Below are positions 34,767-43,312 of a stretch of 64,000 bases of DNA, piece after piece. The DNA is from RH-AL1 sp965198495 (lineage in GTDB: Bacteria; Pseudomonadota; Alphaproteobacteria; Rhizobiales; Beijerinckiaceae): positions 2,728,001 to 2,792,000 of the forward strand of contig CBDAPL010000001.1 in the NCBI GenBank assembly GCA_965198495.1, in the 5' to 3' direction. A model generated the notes under the pieces. The model did not search any database, had not been told where the DNA came from, and saw only the letters and a list, made by a program, of their open reading frames with translations. The position numbers and the translations under genes are program-made. Position 1 is the stretch's first letter. Each line of letters opens with the position of its first letter.

Positions 34767-35462
34767 TCAAAAGACGTCGGTCTCTTGCAGCCGCGACAGC
34801 GTTTTTGCGGCTAGCGACTTGGTGATACGTCGTCCGGCCGTTAACGCATCGTCGTCCAACATTGCGACAAAGGCGCTAATTGCTTCAAGCGACTGGTCAC
34901 AATGCAACGCGGCATATTCTACCACATCCTCATCGATGGTAACTTGACGATCGGCGAACAACTTGACGGTGACGGCTTTTAGAAGTGCGTTGTCCGGAGG
35001 ATCGATCGAGACAATTGGTGCGAGACGCAGCCGCGACAGGAGATCAGGTGTCGTAAGCGTCCAAAAAGATGGGGCGGTGCGTGCTGTCATCAGGAGCCAG
35101 CCGGCGCTCTCGTTCACGATGTTCAGAAGATGGAACAGCTCGTGCTCGGAATGAGCGGCACGATCGACATCCTCGATCAGCGCCACCAACGGCGTGGGCC
35201 ATTCGCCGATATTGAGCCGGTCGCCCGGATAGACAACTCTCGCTTCGCTGCGCGCCGCCCAGATAGAGGCTAGGTGACTTTTACCTGATCCCGCTGGACC
35301 AGCGAGCACGACCGTGCGGTCAGTCCACGAGGGCCAACCTTCGACGAGCGCATGCGCTTTAGCGTTCGATGCGGAGACCAGAAACTGGTCAGGATCAAGA
35401 CAGGCCTCATGCTCCAGGTTCAGGATGAGCTGACGCGGTGGCGTGCTCAAGTCAGGCTTCAT
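34767..35462 (-). CDS. hdaA: HdaA, DnaA-inactivating AAA+ protein
   Basis: 231 residues, short DnaA-like AAA+ protein lacking the DNA-binding domain IV. It acts with the beta clamp to stimulate ATP hydrolysis by DnaA after initiation. The N-terminal RQLILNLEHE is the probable clamp-binding region. Walker A is GPAGSGKSHLA and the Walker B position reads LVALIEDVDR. Sensor II-type arginines are in the C-terminal helical part. The ATG overlaps the stop of the upstream transporter gene (ATGA), so they are co-translated. Confidence 0.93.
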   Translation of the reverse strand: MKPDLSTPPRQLILNLEHEACLDPDQFLVSASNAKAHALVEGWPSWTDRTVVLAGPAGSGKSHLASIWAARSEARVVYPGDRLNIGEWPTPLVALIEDVDRAAHSEHELFHLLNIVNESAGWLLMTARTAPSFWTLTTPDLLSRLRLAPIVSIDPPDNALLKAVTVKLFADRQVTIDEDVVEYAALHCDQSLEAISAFVAMLDDDALTAGRRITKSLAAKTLSRLQETDVF

Positions 35463-36670
35463 GCGATCTGCTGCGGCGCGGCAGGCTGAAATACCGCCGG
35501 CGAGGTTTGGCCGATCGTCTGATTAGGAGCGCTCTGTGGCAGTGGATCGCCTTGAATCAAGCCCGTGAAGATCGCGCTGTCGCGATAACGCCTCGTCGCG
35601 AACCGTAAAAGTACCCCAAGCGCGGAGGCTACTGGCACAGCGACGATGAGGCCGGTGAACCCTCCGACGCTACCGAAAGCCAGCAGCGCGAAAATGATCC
35701 AGACCGGATGCAGTCCGACCTTGTCGCCAACGAGCTTCGGGGAAAGCACGTTGCCTTCGAGGAACTGGCCGATCAGCACGATACCGAGCGCCATGCCCGG
35801 CAAATGCCAGCTGGGCCAGCCCTGTACGACCGCGATGAGCAGGGAGAGTACGAGCACGAGCATGGAGCCCACATAGGGCACGAACGCAAGCAGCCCGCCG
35901 ACGATGCCGATTAGCAGGCCGAAGTTCAAGCCGATCAGCGATAGCCCGATCCCGTACCACGCCGCCAGGAAGAGGCAGACGAGAGACTGCCCGCGCAGAA
36001 AGCCGGCGAGTGCCAAATCGATCTCATTTGCGATGGCGCTTACCGTAGCGCGGTTACGTGGCGGTACGAGGCTGTTGATCGTGCCGACCATCTTGCGCCA
36101 GTCGAGCAGCATGTAAAAGGCGACCACCGGCGTGATGACGATCAGCGACAGCAGATCGAGCAGGGCGGCCCCCCGCGAGAGTAGACCGTTGGCGAAGCCT
36201 ACCAGCCAAGCCACGCCCTTGTTGACGAGATCGCTTGCCGAGCCCTTGATCTCCGACATTGTGCCGCTGTCATCCAACCCGAGTCTGGTGAGAAGCGTGC
36301 TGCCCCAACCGTGCGAGAACGAGTTACTGGCCGAGGTTGCGAGGTCTTGCGCGCGTTTCGCAAAATCCGGCAGCGCCTTCACGAATCCCGCGAGCTGATT
36401 GAGCAACATCGGCGTGAAAAGGGTCAGGACAAGGATGACGCCGACGATGGATCCAACCAGGATGATCGTAGTCGCCCAAATTCTCGCGACGCCAAGGCGT
36501 TGCAGCTTGTTGGCGAGCGGGTCGAGCAGATAGCCGAGCACCGCCGCCATCACGAACGGCAGCAGGACGGCGTCGAAAAGCCAGAGCAGAAAGATGACGA
36601 CCGCGAGCGCGAAGGCCCAAAAGCCGACTTTCCACCCAATACCGAGCCGCCTTTGCATGGTTTGTCCCAT
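35459..36670 (-). CDS. AI-2E/PerM-family transporter
   Basis: 403 residues, about eight membrane helices. VGFWAFALAVVIFLLWLFDAVLLPFVMAAVLGYLLDPL is the family N-terminus; TPVVAFYMLLDWRKM, the FLRGQSLVCLFLAAWYGIGLSLIGL segment and SPKLVGDKVGLHPVWIIFALL are signature regions. Substrate cannot be told; PerM proteins are not shown to carry AI-2 in general. Start ATG 36670 (MGQTMQRRL) puts the first helix near residue 15; longer starts are not supported. Transcribed divergently from purM and coupled to hdaA. Confidence 0.9.
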   Translation of the reverse strand: MGQTMQRRLGIGWKVGFWAFALAVVIFLLWLFDAVLLPFVMAAVLGYLLDPLANKLQRLGVARIWATTIILVGSIVGVILVLTLFTPMLLNQLAGFVKALPDFAKRAQDLATSASNSFSHGWGSTLLTRLGLDDSGTMSEIKGSASDLVNKGVAWLVGFANGLLSRGAALLDLLSLIVITPVVAFYMLLDWRKMVGTINSLVPPRNRATVSAIANEIDLALAGFLRGQSLVCLFLAAWYGIGLSLIGLNFGLLIGIVGGLLAFVPYVGSMLVLVLSLLIAVVQGWPSWHLPGMALGIVLIGQFLEGNVLSPKLVGDKVGLHPVWIIFALLAFGSVGGFTGLIVAVPVASALGVLLRFATRRYRDSAIFTGLIQGDPLPQSAPNQTIGQTSPAVFQPAAPQQIA

Positions 36671-36860
36671 GGTCTGAAGCCGTGGATATCGGACGTGAGT
36701 TAGAGATTGTGACCCGGTTTGGTCAATCCTCCCGTGCAAGACGCTGACCATTGCGGACGGGCTGTCGCGGTTCACGGCTTGCGCGCGACGGCTCGGACCC
36801 TTATGGCGGTCGCACTTCCCGGCGCTCGCGCGGGGTCGAGCGATACTAGCGAAAGCGCCG

Positions 36861-37928
36861 ATGAGCCAAGTCAAACCCACGGGGCTGACCTACGCGGATG
36901 CTGGTGTCGACATCGATGCCGGCAATGCCATGGTCGAGCGCATCAAACCCTTGGTGCGCACAACGCGGCGGCCGGGCGCGGATGCCGAGATCGGCGGCTT
37001 CGGCGGACTTTTCGATCTAAAGGCAGCGGGTTTCAAGGATCCGATCTTGGTCGCCGCCAACGATGGCGTGGGCTCGAAAGTGAAGATCGCGATCGAAACG
37101 GGACGTCACACCACTGTCGGCATCGACCTCGTCGCGATGTGCGTCAACGACCTCGTCGTCCAGGGCGCGGAGCCGCTGTTCTTCCTGGATTACTTCGCGA
37201 CAGGGCGGCTGGATCCCGAGGTCGGCGCGCAGATCGTCGAGGGCATCGCGGTTGGTTGTCGCGAGGCGGGCGCGGCGTTGATCGGTGGAGAAACGGCGGA
37301 GATGCCGGGGCTTTACGCAGGCAAGGATTACGATCTCGCCGGTTTCGCCGTAGGTGCCGCGGAGCGCGGTCTGCTGCTCCCGCGGCCGGACATCAGCCCA
37401 GGCGACATCATTCTAGGCCTGCCCTCCTCCGGCATCCACTCAAACGGCTTTTCGCTCGTGCGCCGCGTTGTCTTGGACACTGGCCTGGCATGGACCGATC
37501 CGGCGCCCTTCGATGACCAAAGCGATCTTGGAGACGCCTTGCTCATTCCAACTCGTATCTACGTGAAATCCCTACTCGCCGCCTTGGAGACAACGACCGG
37601 CATCAAGGCCCTCGCCCATATCACCGGGGGCGGCTTTCCCGAGAACATACCACGCGTGCTTCCCACCCACTGCACCGCCGAAATCGATCTCGGGTCGTTC
37701 ATCGTACCGCCCGTCTTCGGCTGGCTCGCGCGGCGCGGCGGCATCGCGCAAGCCGAGATGCTGCGTACCTTCAACTGCGGGATCGGCATGGTTGTCATCG
37801 TCGCGGCGGCAAACAGCGGAGCGGTGACGCAAGCGCTTCGTGAAGCCGGAGAAGCTCCGCTCGCGATCGGTCGGCTTGTCGAAGCCGGCTCGGCACGCGT
37901 GACCTACACGGGCACTCTGAACCTGTGA
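36861..37928 (+). CDS. purM: Phosphoribosylformylglycinamidine cyclo-ligase
   Basis: AIR synthetase, step five of purine synthesis. 355 residues. LTYADAGVDIDAGNAMVERIK is the conserved N-terminus; VAANDGVGSKVKIA, GIDLVAMCVNDLVVQGAEPLFFLDYFA and the LIGGETAEMPGLY loop bind ATP and substrate. The C-terminal HITGGGFPENIPRVLP is also typical. The stop overlaps purN by four bases (GTGA), a fixed pair in many proteobacteria. Confidence 0.98.
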   Translation: MSQVKPTGLTYADAGVDIDAGNAMVERIKPLVRTTRRPGADAEIGGFGGLFDLKAAGFKDPILVAANDGVGSKVKIAIETGRHTTVGIDLVAMCVNDLVVQGAEPLFFLDYFATGRLDPEVGAQIVEGIAVGCREAGAALIGGETAEMPGLYAGKDYDLAGFAVGAAERGLLLPRPDISPGDIILGLPSSGIHSNGFSLVRRVVLDTGLAWTDPAPFDDQSDLGDALLIPTRIYVKSLLAALETTTGIKALAHITGGGFPENIPRVLPTHCTAEIDLGSFIVPPVFGWLARRGGIAQAEMLRTFNCGIGMVVIVAAANSGAVTQALREAGEAPLAIGRLVEAGSARVTYTGTLNL

Positions 37929-38575
37929 CGCGCCGGCGTACCGCCATCCTGATTTCCGGCCGCGGCTCCAATATGCAAGCGCTGATCGAAGCGGCACGCG
38001 ACCCCCACTATCCAGCAGAGATCGCGCTGGTGCTGTCAGATCGTCCCGAAGCGCCGGGCCTCGCCGCGGCAAAGGCGGCCGGCGTTGCCGTGGCGGCGGT
38101 CGACCACAAGATCTATGCTGGCCGCGAGGATTTCGAGCGCTCGATGCAGGCGATATTGGAGATCCATCGCGTCGATCTTGTCTGCATGGCGGGCTTCATG
38201 CGGCTTGTCACGCCCTGGTTCGTGACTCAATGGAATGGCCGCATGATCAACATACATCCTGCTCTGCTGCCTTCCTTCAGGGGGCTCGATACGCATAATC
38301 GAGCGCTCGCCGAAGGCGTGAAAATCCATGGTTGTACAGTGCACTTCGTCGTCGCGACGATGGACGAAGGTCCAATCATCGCGCAGGCGGCGGTACCGGT
38401 GCTGGACGGCGACAATGTGGAAAGTTTGGAGAGGCGTGTCCTGGCCCTTGAGCACCACATCTACCCGACGGCGCTCGCTAGCGTCGCGCGAGGCGGACTG
38501 ATCGTCCAGGGCAATCGGGTCCATGCGGCTCGCGTCGCGCCAGAACCCGCGCCTCTGATCATGCCACCGGATTGA
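37925..38575 (+). CDS. purN: Phosphoribosylglycinamide formyltransferase
   Basis: Transfers a formyl group from 10-formyl-THF to GAR. 216 residues, GTG start overlapping purM. It shows AILISGRGSNMQALIEA (phosphate-binding loop) and the catalytic region MINIHPALLPSFRGLDTHNRALAEGVKIHGCTVHFV, with the Asn-His pair and a later Asp (ATMDEGPIIAQAAVPV). Confidence 0.97.
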   Translation: MTRRRTAILISGRGSNMQALIEAARDPHYPAEIALVLSDRPEAPGLAAAKAAGVAVAAVDHKIYAGREDFERSMQAILEIHRVDLVCMAGFMRLVTPWFVTQWNGRMINIHPALLPSFRGLDTHNRALAEGVKIHGCTVHFVVATMDEGPIIAQAAVPVLDGDNVESLERRVLALEHHIYPTALASVARGGLIVQGNRVHAARVAPEPAPLIMPPD

Positions 38576-38627
38576 GAGAGCGTTTGGCTTGTACTCTCGT
38601 GAGCTCAAGGTGGCGCGAGGATAGCGA

Positions 38628-38786
38628 TTGACCCCCAAGACCAAGTTCAGAGTGGCCGTCATCGTGATCGCGGCGGCCGGGCTGCTGATTCTGTTCTTCG
38701 CCCTTCACGGACGGCATCGCCCCAAAGAAGACATCGAGCGCCTGCCTACGGTTCCCAGTTCGGCCGGTCCGTCGATCGCGGACTAG
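38628..38786 (+). CDS. 52-residue single-pass membrane protein
   Basis: A short gene downstream of purN. TTG start with GCGAGG seven bases upstream. The product has a basic N-terminus (TPKTKFR), one hydrophobic helix (VAVIVIAAAGLLILFFAL) and a short polar tail. It is separated from purN by 52 bases and is convergent with ndk (18-base gap). Coding is supported by the start site, the clean helix and the stop placement; no function known. Confidence 0.55.
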   Translation: MTPKTKFRVAVIVIAAAGLLILFFALHGRHRPKEDIERLPTVPSSAGPSIAD

Positions 38787-38804
38787 TGATCAAGCGGGTC
38801 TTCT

Positions 38805-39227
38805 TTAGCCGACGATGTCGTTGCCGGAGAACCATTGCGCAATCTCGATCCTGGCGGTCTCGACGGCGTCAGAGCCGTGCGCCGAGTTCTCGCCAACAGA
38901 TATCGCGTGTTCCTTTCGGATCGTGCCGGACTCGGCTTTCGCGGGATCGGTGGCGCCAAGAACGTCACGGTAAACCTTGATTGCGTTTTCACCCTCGAGC
39001 ACCTGCACGACGACAGGCCCGCCAATCATCGATTTCACCAGATCACCGAAAAAGGGACGGGCCTTGTGGACGGCGTAGAAAGTCTCGGCCTGCGCCAAAG
39101 TCATGTGCACGCGCTTCTGCGCGACGATACGGAGACCGGCTTTCTCGATCAACGCGTTCACCGCTCCGGTCAGATTGCGCCGCGTGATGTCCGGCTTGAG
39201 GATGGAGAAGGTGTGCTCGATCGCCAT
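38805..39227 (-). CDS. ndk: Nucleoside diphosphate kinase
   Basis: Balances NTP and dNTP pools by phosphate transfer through a His intermediate. 140 residues, standard length. MAIEHTFSILKPD is the usual start, and the active-site block GTIRKEHAISVGENSAHGSDAVETA contains the catalytic His (NSAHGSD). Confidence 0.98.
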   Translation of the reverse strand: MAIEHTFSILKPDITRRNLTGAVNALIEKAGLRIVAQKRVHMTLAQAETFYAVHKARPFFGDLVKSMIGGPVVVQVLEGENAIKVYRDVLGATDPAKAESGTIRKEHAISVGENSAHGSDAVETARIEIAQWFSGNDIVG

Positions 39228-39410
39228 GGCTGCGCGGGTCCCGCCTGAGAGTATGAAGCGCCGCGCTTGTATCCACGGGGTGCACGTTTAGCAAGCAAAG
39301 CAATGGCGGATCCTTAGAGCACGCGGCGAATGGACCCGCGAAGACTAGGAGCCAAGAACCGCTTCAAGGAAGAGACCGGCTGTCGCGCCTCGGCCTAATC
39401 CGGTCAGATC

Positions 39411-40079
39411 CTATTGGCTCGCTTTTTCGCAATACCGCGTCGGTTGCGTGCCGCCGTTACCTTCAGTCTGCAGGGCGTCAAAGCAAGGCCCGGGAGGATT
39501 CGGAATGATAGCGGTGGCAGGATTGGGGAGGAAGCCCGGTTCGGCTTTGGCCGGATCACCAGTGGTGAGGACTTCGGCGATGATATAGCCCCTCCGACCG
39601 CCGTCGAAGACGACCTTGCACCACTCATTGCTGCAGTTGATGATCTGAAGAGGATGCCCTTGATCAACTTCGTCGATGACGGAGTAATGGTAGCCGGGAC
39701 CTTCATAAAGGTAGGTATCCCAACTTGTCTGGCCTTTGCCGGGCGAGAGCTTACGCGGCGCTTGGCCAGCCCCAGCAGGCTGGTCGACCGTCGGCAATCC
39801 TGCCGGAACTTCGCCGATCGCGATCTGCCCACCTGACGTCGGACTGGTCGTACCGCCATTCTGCGCCGTCGGCGAAACGGGGGTGCGGTCCACGCCAGGC
39901 GCTTGCCCCGGTGTCTGCTTGTTAGCGATGGGCTCGCCAGCCGGGGACTGCGCAACTTGAATCATGACGTCCTGCGCAAAGGTTTGGCTGCTCGCACCCG
40001 CCAACATCGCCACCAGCACACAAGCCGCGGTCGTCCGACGTGCGGCGAAGGCTTGGCGCTGTCCGACCAAGAAGGTCAT
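39411..40079 (-). CDS. Exported SH3-like domain protein, divergent from pufL
   Basis: 222 residues with a signal peptide (AACVLVAMLAGASSQTFAQ). A low-complexity Pro/Gln/Gly region covers residues 40-115. The C-terminal half holds a bacterial SH3-type module (WDTYLYEGPGYHYSVIDEVDQGHPLQIINCSNEWCKVVF, GRRGYIIAEVL) with two cysteines, as in periplasmic SH3_3/SH3_4 proteins. It is transcribed away from the puf operon and shares the 157-base region containing the PpsR-type palindrome. Confidence 0.85.
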   Translation of the reverse strand: MTFLVGQRQAFAARRTTAACVLVAMLAGASSQTFAQDVMIQVAQSPAGEPIANKQTPGQAPGVDRTPVSPTAQNGGTTSPTSGGQIAIGEVPAGLPTVDQPAGAGQAPRKLSPGKGQTSWDTYLYEGPGYHYSVIDEVDQGHPLQIINCSNEWCKVVFDGGRRGYIIAEVLTTGDPAKAEPGFLPNPATAIIPNPPGPCFDALQTEGNGGTQPTRYCEKASQ

Positions 40080-40139
40080 CGCATCTCTCCTGATGTGGCG
40101 GTTTGCCGCCGAGTGTCGAAAAAGGTTGACGCTTTCTTA

Positions 40140-40157
40140 TGTCAGTTTAAGTTGACA
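40140..40157. promoter_or_regulatory. PpsR/CrtJ-type operator upstream of pufL
   Basis: TGTCAGTTTAAGTTGACA fits the TGT-N12-ACA consensus of the redox/light-responsive repressor PpsR/CrtJ, with perfect TGTCA/TGACA half-sites. It is centred 88 bases upstream of the pufL ATG. A TTGACG at 40126-40131 could be a -35 box placing the operator over the -10 region; the right half-site itself reads TTGACA. Only one palindrome is seen in this gap, while PpsR targets often have two. Confidence 0.7.
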
Positions 40158-40236
40158 CATGCAAGCTAGCGGTGCGAGTGCCGGTAAGCGTCAAATATTC
40201 GCACAGCATCATAGGCATGATCGGGAGCTCGTTACG

Positions 40237-41073
40237 ATGTCACTTCTTTCGTACGAACGGAAATACAGGGTCGGCGGCGGAACGCTCATTGGCGGCTCGC
40301 TTTTCGATTTCTGGGTCGGGCCGTTCTACGTCGGCTTCTTCGGCGTCACGACGATCTTCTTCTCGCTGATCGGCACCGGCCTCATCTTCTACGGCGCCGC
40401 CATCGGGCCAACGTGGGCACCGTTCAAGATCTCGATCGCTCCGCCAAATCTCAGCTACGGGCTACACGCCGCGCCGATGAAGGATGGCGGACTCTGGCAG
40501 GTCATCACGATCTGCGCGCTGGGCGCCTTCATTTCATGGGCATTGCGCCAAGTCGAGATCGCCCGCAAGCTCGGCATGGGCTTGCACGTGCCAATCGCTT
40601 TCGGCTTCGCGATCTTCGCGTATTTCTGCTTGGAAGTCGCGCGGCCGATCATGATGGGCGCCTGGGGCTATGCCTTTCCCTACGGCATCATGAGCCACCT
40701 CGATTGGGTTTCGAACACCGGCTACCAATACCTGCACTTCCACTACAATCCCGCGCACATGTTGGCCGTCACCTGTTTCTTCACGACCGGTCTTGTGCTG
40801 GCGATGCATTCGGGAGAGATCCTCTCCGCCGCAAATCCCGGCAAAGGCGAATCCGTCAAGTACGGCGAGCACGAGAGCATCTACTTCCGCGAGACCATCG
40901 GCTACTCGATCGGCGAACTCGGCATCCATCGTCTCGGCTGGTTACTGGCAATCAATGCCTCGTTTTGGAGCGGCGTCTGCATCCTGCTCTCGGGTCCGTT
41001 CTGGACGCAGGGATGGCCATACTTCTTCAACTGGTACCTGAGCATGCCGATCTGGTCCGCGCAGGGGTTCTGA
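40237..41073 (+). CDS. pufL: Photosynthetic reaction centre L subunit
   Basis: 278 residues, five-helix membrane subunit binding bacteriochlorophyll, bacteriopheophytin and quinone. Counting from the Met, H154 and H174 (accessory and special-pair ligands), H169 (special-pair hydrogen bond), and H191 and H231 (non-haem iron) match Rhodobacter H153, H173, H168, H190 and H230. At the position of Glu L104, which hydrogen-bonds the active bacteriopheophytin, the residue is Gln (SWALRQVEI). ATG 40237 is preceded by GGGAG. First gene of a pufLMC-puhAB operon; pufB and pufA do not precede it. Confidence 0.98.
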   Translation: MSLLSYERKYRVGGGTLIGGSLFDFWVGPFYVGFFGVTTIFFSLIGTGLIFYGAAIGPTWAPFKISIAPPNLSYGLHAAPMKDGGLWQVITICALGAFISWALRQVEIARKLGMGLHVPIAFGFAIFAYFCLEVARPIMMGAWGYAFPYGIMSHLDWVSNTGYQYLHFHYNPAHMLAVTCFFTTGLVLAMHSGEILSAANPGKGESVKYGEHESIYFRETIGYSIGELGIHRLGWLLAINASFWSGVCILLSGPFWTQGWPYFFNWYLSMPIWSAQGF

Positions 41074-41150
41074 CGTCGCCGCCCTCGCCGGGACGCCCTC
41101 GCCGCCATCCAAAGTAGTTGGTGTTCGAACCTTAAACCACAGGTTATCCA

Positions 41151-42155
41151 ATGGCTCGCTTCCATACCATCTACAACGCCATCGAACTAAGAGGGCCTCT
41201 CGAGAGGGGGCTTTATCCGTCGCCACCGACGCTCCTCGGCAAGCCGAAACGCGCCGGTTACTCGAAGCTTTTCGGACGCATCGGTGAGCTTCAAGTGGGG
41301 CCGATCGAACTCGGGCCCGAAGGTATTATCTCGATCATCTGTGGCTTCGTCGCGTTCGAGGTGATCGGCCTCAACATGCTGGCGAACGTCGATTGGAACG
41401 TGCTGCGCTTCATCAAGCTCCTGCCATTCCTCGCGCTCAATCCGCCACCATCCAAATACGGCCTGGCCTTTCCGCCGCTCCGCGACGGCGGCTGGTGGCT
41501 CGTGGCCGGTTTTTTTCTCACCGCCTCGATCCTATTGTGGTGGGTAAGAATGTACAGGCGGGCTCGCGCCAACGGGCTTGGCACGCATGTCCCGTGGTCC
41601 TTCGCCTGCGCCATTTGGCTCTATCTCGTGCTCGGCTTCATCCGGCCGCTGTTGATGGGCCACTGGTCCGAGGCGGTGCCTTTCGGGATTGTGCCGCACC
41701 TGAACTGGACCGCGACTTTCTCGGTGCGCTACGGCAACCTCTTCTACAACCCCTTCCACATGCTCTCGATCACCTTCCTTTACGGGTCGGCGGTGCTGTT
41801 TGGCATGCACGGGGGCACCATTATGGCCGTCACAAAGTTCGGCGGCGACCGCGAAACTCACGAGATCGTCGATCGCGGCACGGCCGGCGAGCGCGCCTCG
41901 CTCTTCTGGCGCTGGACCATGGGGTTCAACGCCACGATGGAGTCGATCCATCGCTGGGGCTGGTGGTTCGCCTCGCTGACGACGCTCACCGGAGGCATCG
42001 GCATCCTGATCACCGGCACCGTCGTAGACAATTGGTACCTGTGGGGCGTCAAACATTCTATCGCGCCTGACTATCCGGCGGTCTATCGCCAGCTTCCGCC
42101 CGTGCCTCAGAAGGCCATCGATCAGAAACAGCCCTACATTGTGGTGCCGCGATGA
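41151..42155 (+). CDS. pufM: Photosynthetic reaction centre M subunit
   Basis: 334 residues. Counting from the Met, H183 and H203 (bacteriochlorophyll ligands), H220, E235 and H267 (iron ligands) correspond to Rhodobacter M182, M202, M219, M234 and M266; Tyr 211 matches the functionally key M210. The C-terminal tail of about 35 residues after DNWYLWG (HSIAPDYPAVYRQL...VVPR) is the extension usual in species that use the PufC cytochrome. It lies 77 bases after pufL; its stop overlaps pufC by four bases. Confidence 0.98.
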   Translation: MARFHTIYNAIELRGPLERGLYPSPPTLLGKPKRAGYSKLFGRIGELQVGPIELGPEGIISIICGFVAFEVIGLNMLANVDWNVLRFIKLLPFLALNPPPSKYGLAFPPLRDGGWWLVAGFFLTASILLWWVRMYRRARANGLGTHVPWSFACAIWLYLVLGFIRPLLMGHWSEAVPFGIVPHLNWTATFSVRYGNLFYNPFHMLSITFLYGSAVLFGMHGGTIMAVTKFGGDRETHEIVDRGTAGERASLFWRWTMGFNATMESIHRWGWWFASLTTLTGGIGILITGTVVDNWYLWGVKHSIAPDYPAVYRQLPPVPQKAIDQKQPYIVVPR

Positions 42156-43312
42156 ACATGAAACTGGTTGCCTTGGGGTCGGTCGCCGCGGTCGGCGCCT
42201 TCGTCCTCGCCGTGGCGATCCCCGATTGGCACGCGATGCGTTTCCACGGAACGCAGATGGGTTTCCGCGCGAACTCCTCGGTCCAGTTCGCCAGCCGCGC
42301 CGAGAAGGTGCCGATCAACGTCGATCTTCCCGAAACCCTACCGCCGGCCGCCACCGGAGGTCCGAAGGCGACCGATACGTACAAGAACGTGAAGGTCCTC
42401 ACCGATGTCAGCGCGGCCGAGTTCATGCGGCTGCAATATGCGATCACCAGTTGGGTATCGCCCAAACAGGGGTGCGGTTTCTGCCACGAGGGGAACAACT
42501 TCGCCTCGGACGCCAAGCCGACGAAGCTGGCGGCGCGACGCATGTTCCAGATGACGCGCTACATCAATGCCGCCTGGAAGACGCACGTCCAGCCCTCCGG
42601 CATGACCTGTTACACATGCCATCGAGGGCAACCGGTTCCACAGGAAGCCTGGTTTCCTCGACCGGCGGCACCCATCAAGCCAGCGGTCGACAAGGAGGAT
42701 ACCTGGAACGAGGCGGCCGACACCGTGACCCGGTTCTTCCCAGACAACGGCTACGCGGAATATTATCTGCAGGACAACCCCGTCGCCGGCCAGTCCGTCA
42801 CGGCGCTCCGTTCCAATCGCGTGGCCGATACCGTCGTCTTCGTGCGGATCTACGAGATGATGATGCAGATGTCGCTGCAGATTGGCGTCAACTGCGGCTT
42901 CTGCCACAATTCCCGGGCCTTCGCCGATTGGAGCCAGAGTTCGCCCTATCGTTGGGTGGGCTACTATTCGCTCAACATGATCCGCGATCTCAACAGGACG
43001 TTCATGCTGCCGTTCGCGCAAATTATCCCGCAGCAGCGCGAACTGATCAAGCAGACGTCGGTACCGGTCATCCCGGCCTTTCAGACCGGACCGCAGCCCG
43101 GCAACGCCCTGCTGACATGCGAGACTTGTCACTATCGTCTGGTCAAGCCGCTCAACGGCGTGAACATGCTGAAGGACTATCCCGGGCTCGTCGGTCATGA
43201 ACCCGATGCCAAAGACAGCGATCCCGATACGAAGATCACCAGGGCCTCGCTGGAGCAGATGCAGAAGCCCAATCTCGGGTCGCGCGATTTAGAAGTGGGA
43301 GCGGGAAATTGA
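42152..43312 (+). CDS. pufC: Reaction-centre tetrahaem cytochrome c subunit
   Basis: 386 residues; re-reduces the oxidised special pair from the periplasmic side. Four CXXCH motifs lie at 108-112, 153-157, 248-252 and 323-327, the standard tetrahaem set. The N-terminal hydrophobic segment (LVALGSVAAVGAFVLAVAI) has no lipobox Cys, so the protein is probably held by an uncleaved helix instead of a lipid, as in some other purple bacteria. ATG overlaps the pufM stop; its own stop overlaps puhA (TTGA). Confidence 0.97.
   Translation: MNMKLVALGSVAAVGAFVLAVAIPDWHAMRFHGTQMGFRANSSVQFASRAEKVPINVDLPETLPPAATGGPKATDTYKNVKVLTDVSAAEFMRLQYAITSWVSPKQGCGFCHEGNNFASDAKPTKLAARRMFQMTRYINAAWKTHVQPSGMTCYTCHRGQPVPQEAWFPRPAAPIKPAVDKEDTWNEAADTVTRFFPDNGYAEYYLQDNPVAGQSVTALRSNRVADTVVFVRIYEMMMQMSLQIGVNCGFCHNSRAFADWSQSSPYRWVGYYSLNMIRDLNRTFMLPFAQIIPQQRELIKQTSVPVIPAFQTGPQPGNALLTCETCHYRLVKPLNGVNMLKDYPGLVGHEPDAKDSDPDTKITRASLEQMQKPNLGSRDLEVGAGN

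Noticed and set aside
40080..40236. Possible pufB/pufA upstream of pufL
   Set aside because: The gap is only 157 bases and has no frame with the conserved His and hydrophobic helix of an LH1 polypeptide.
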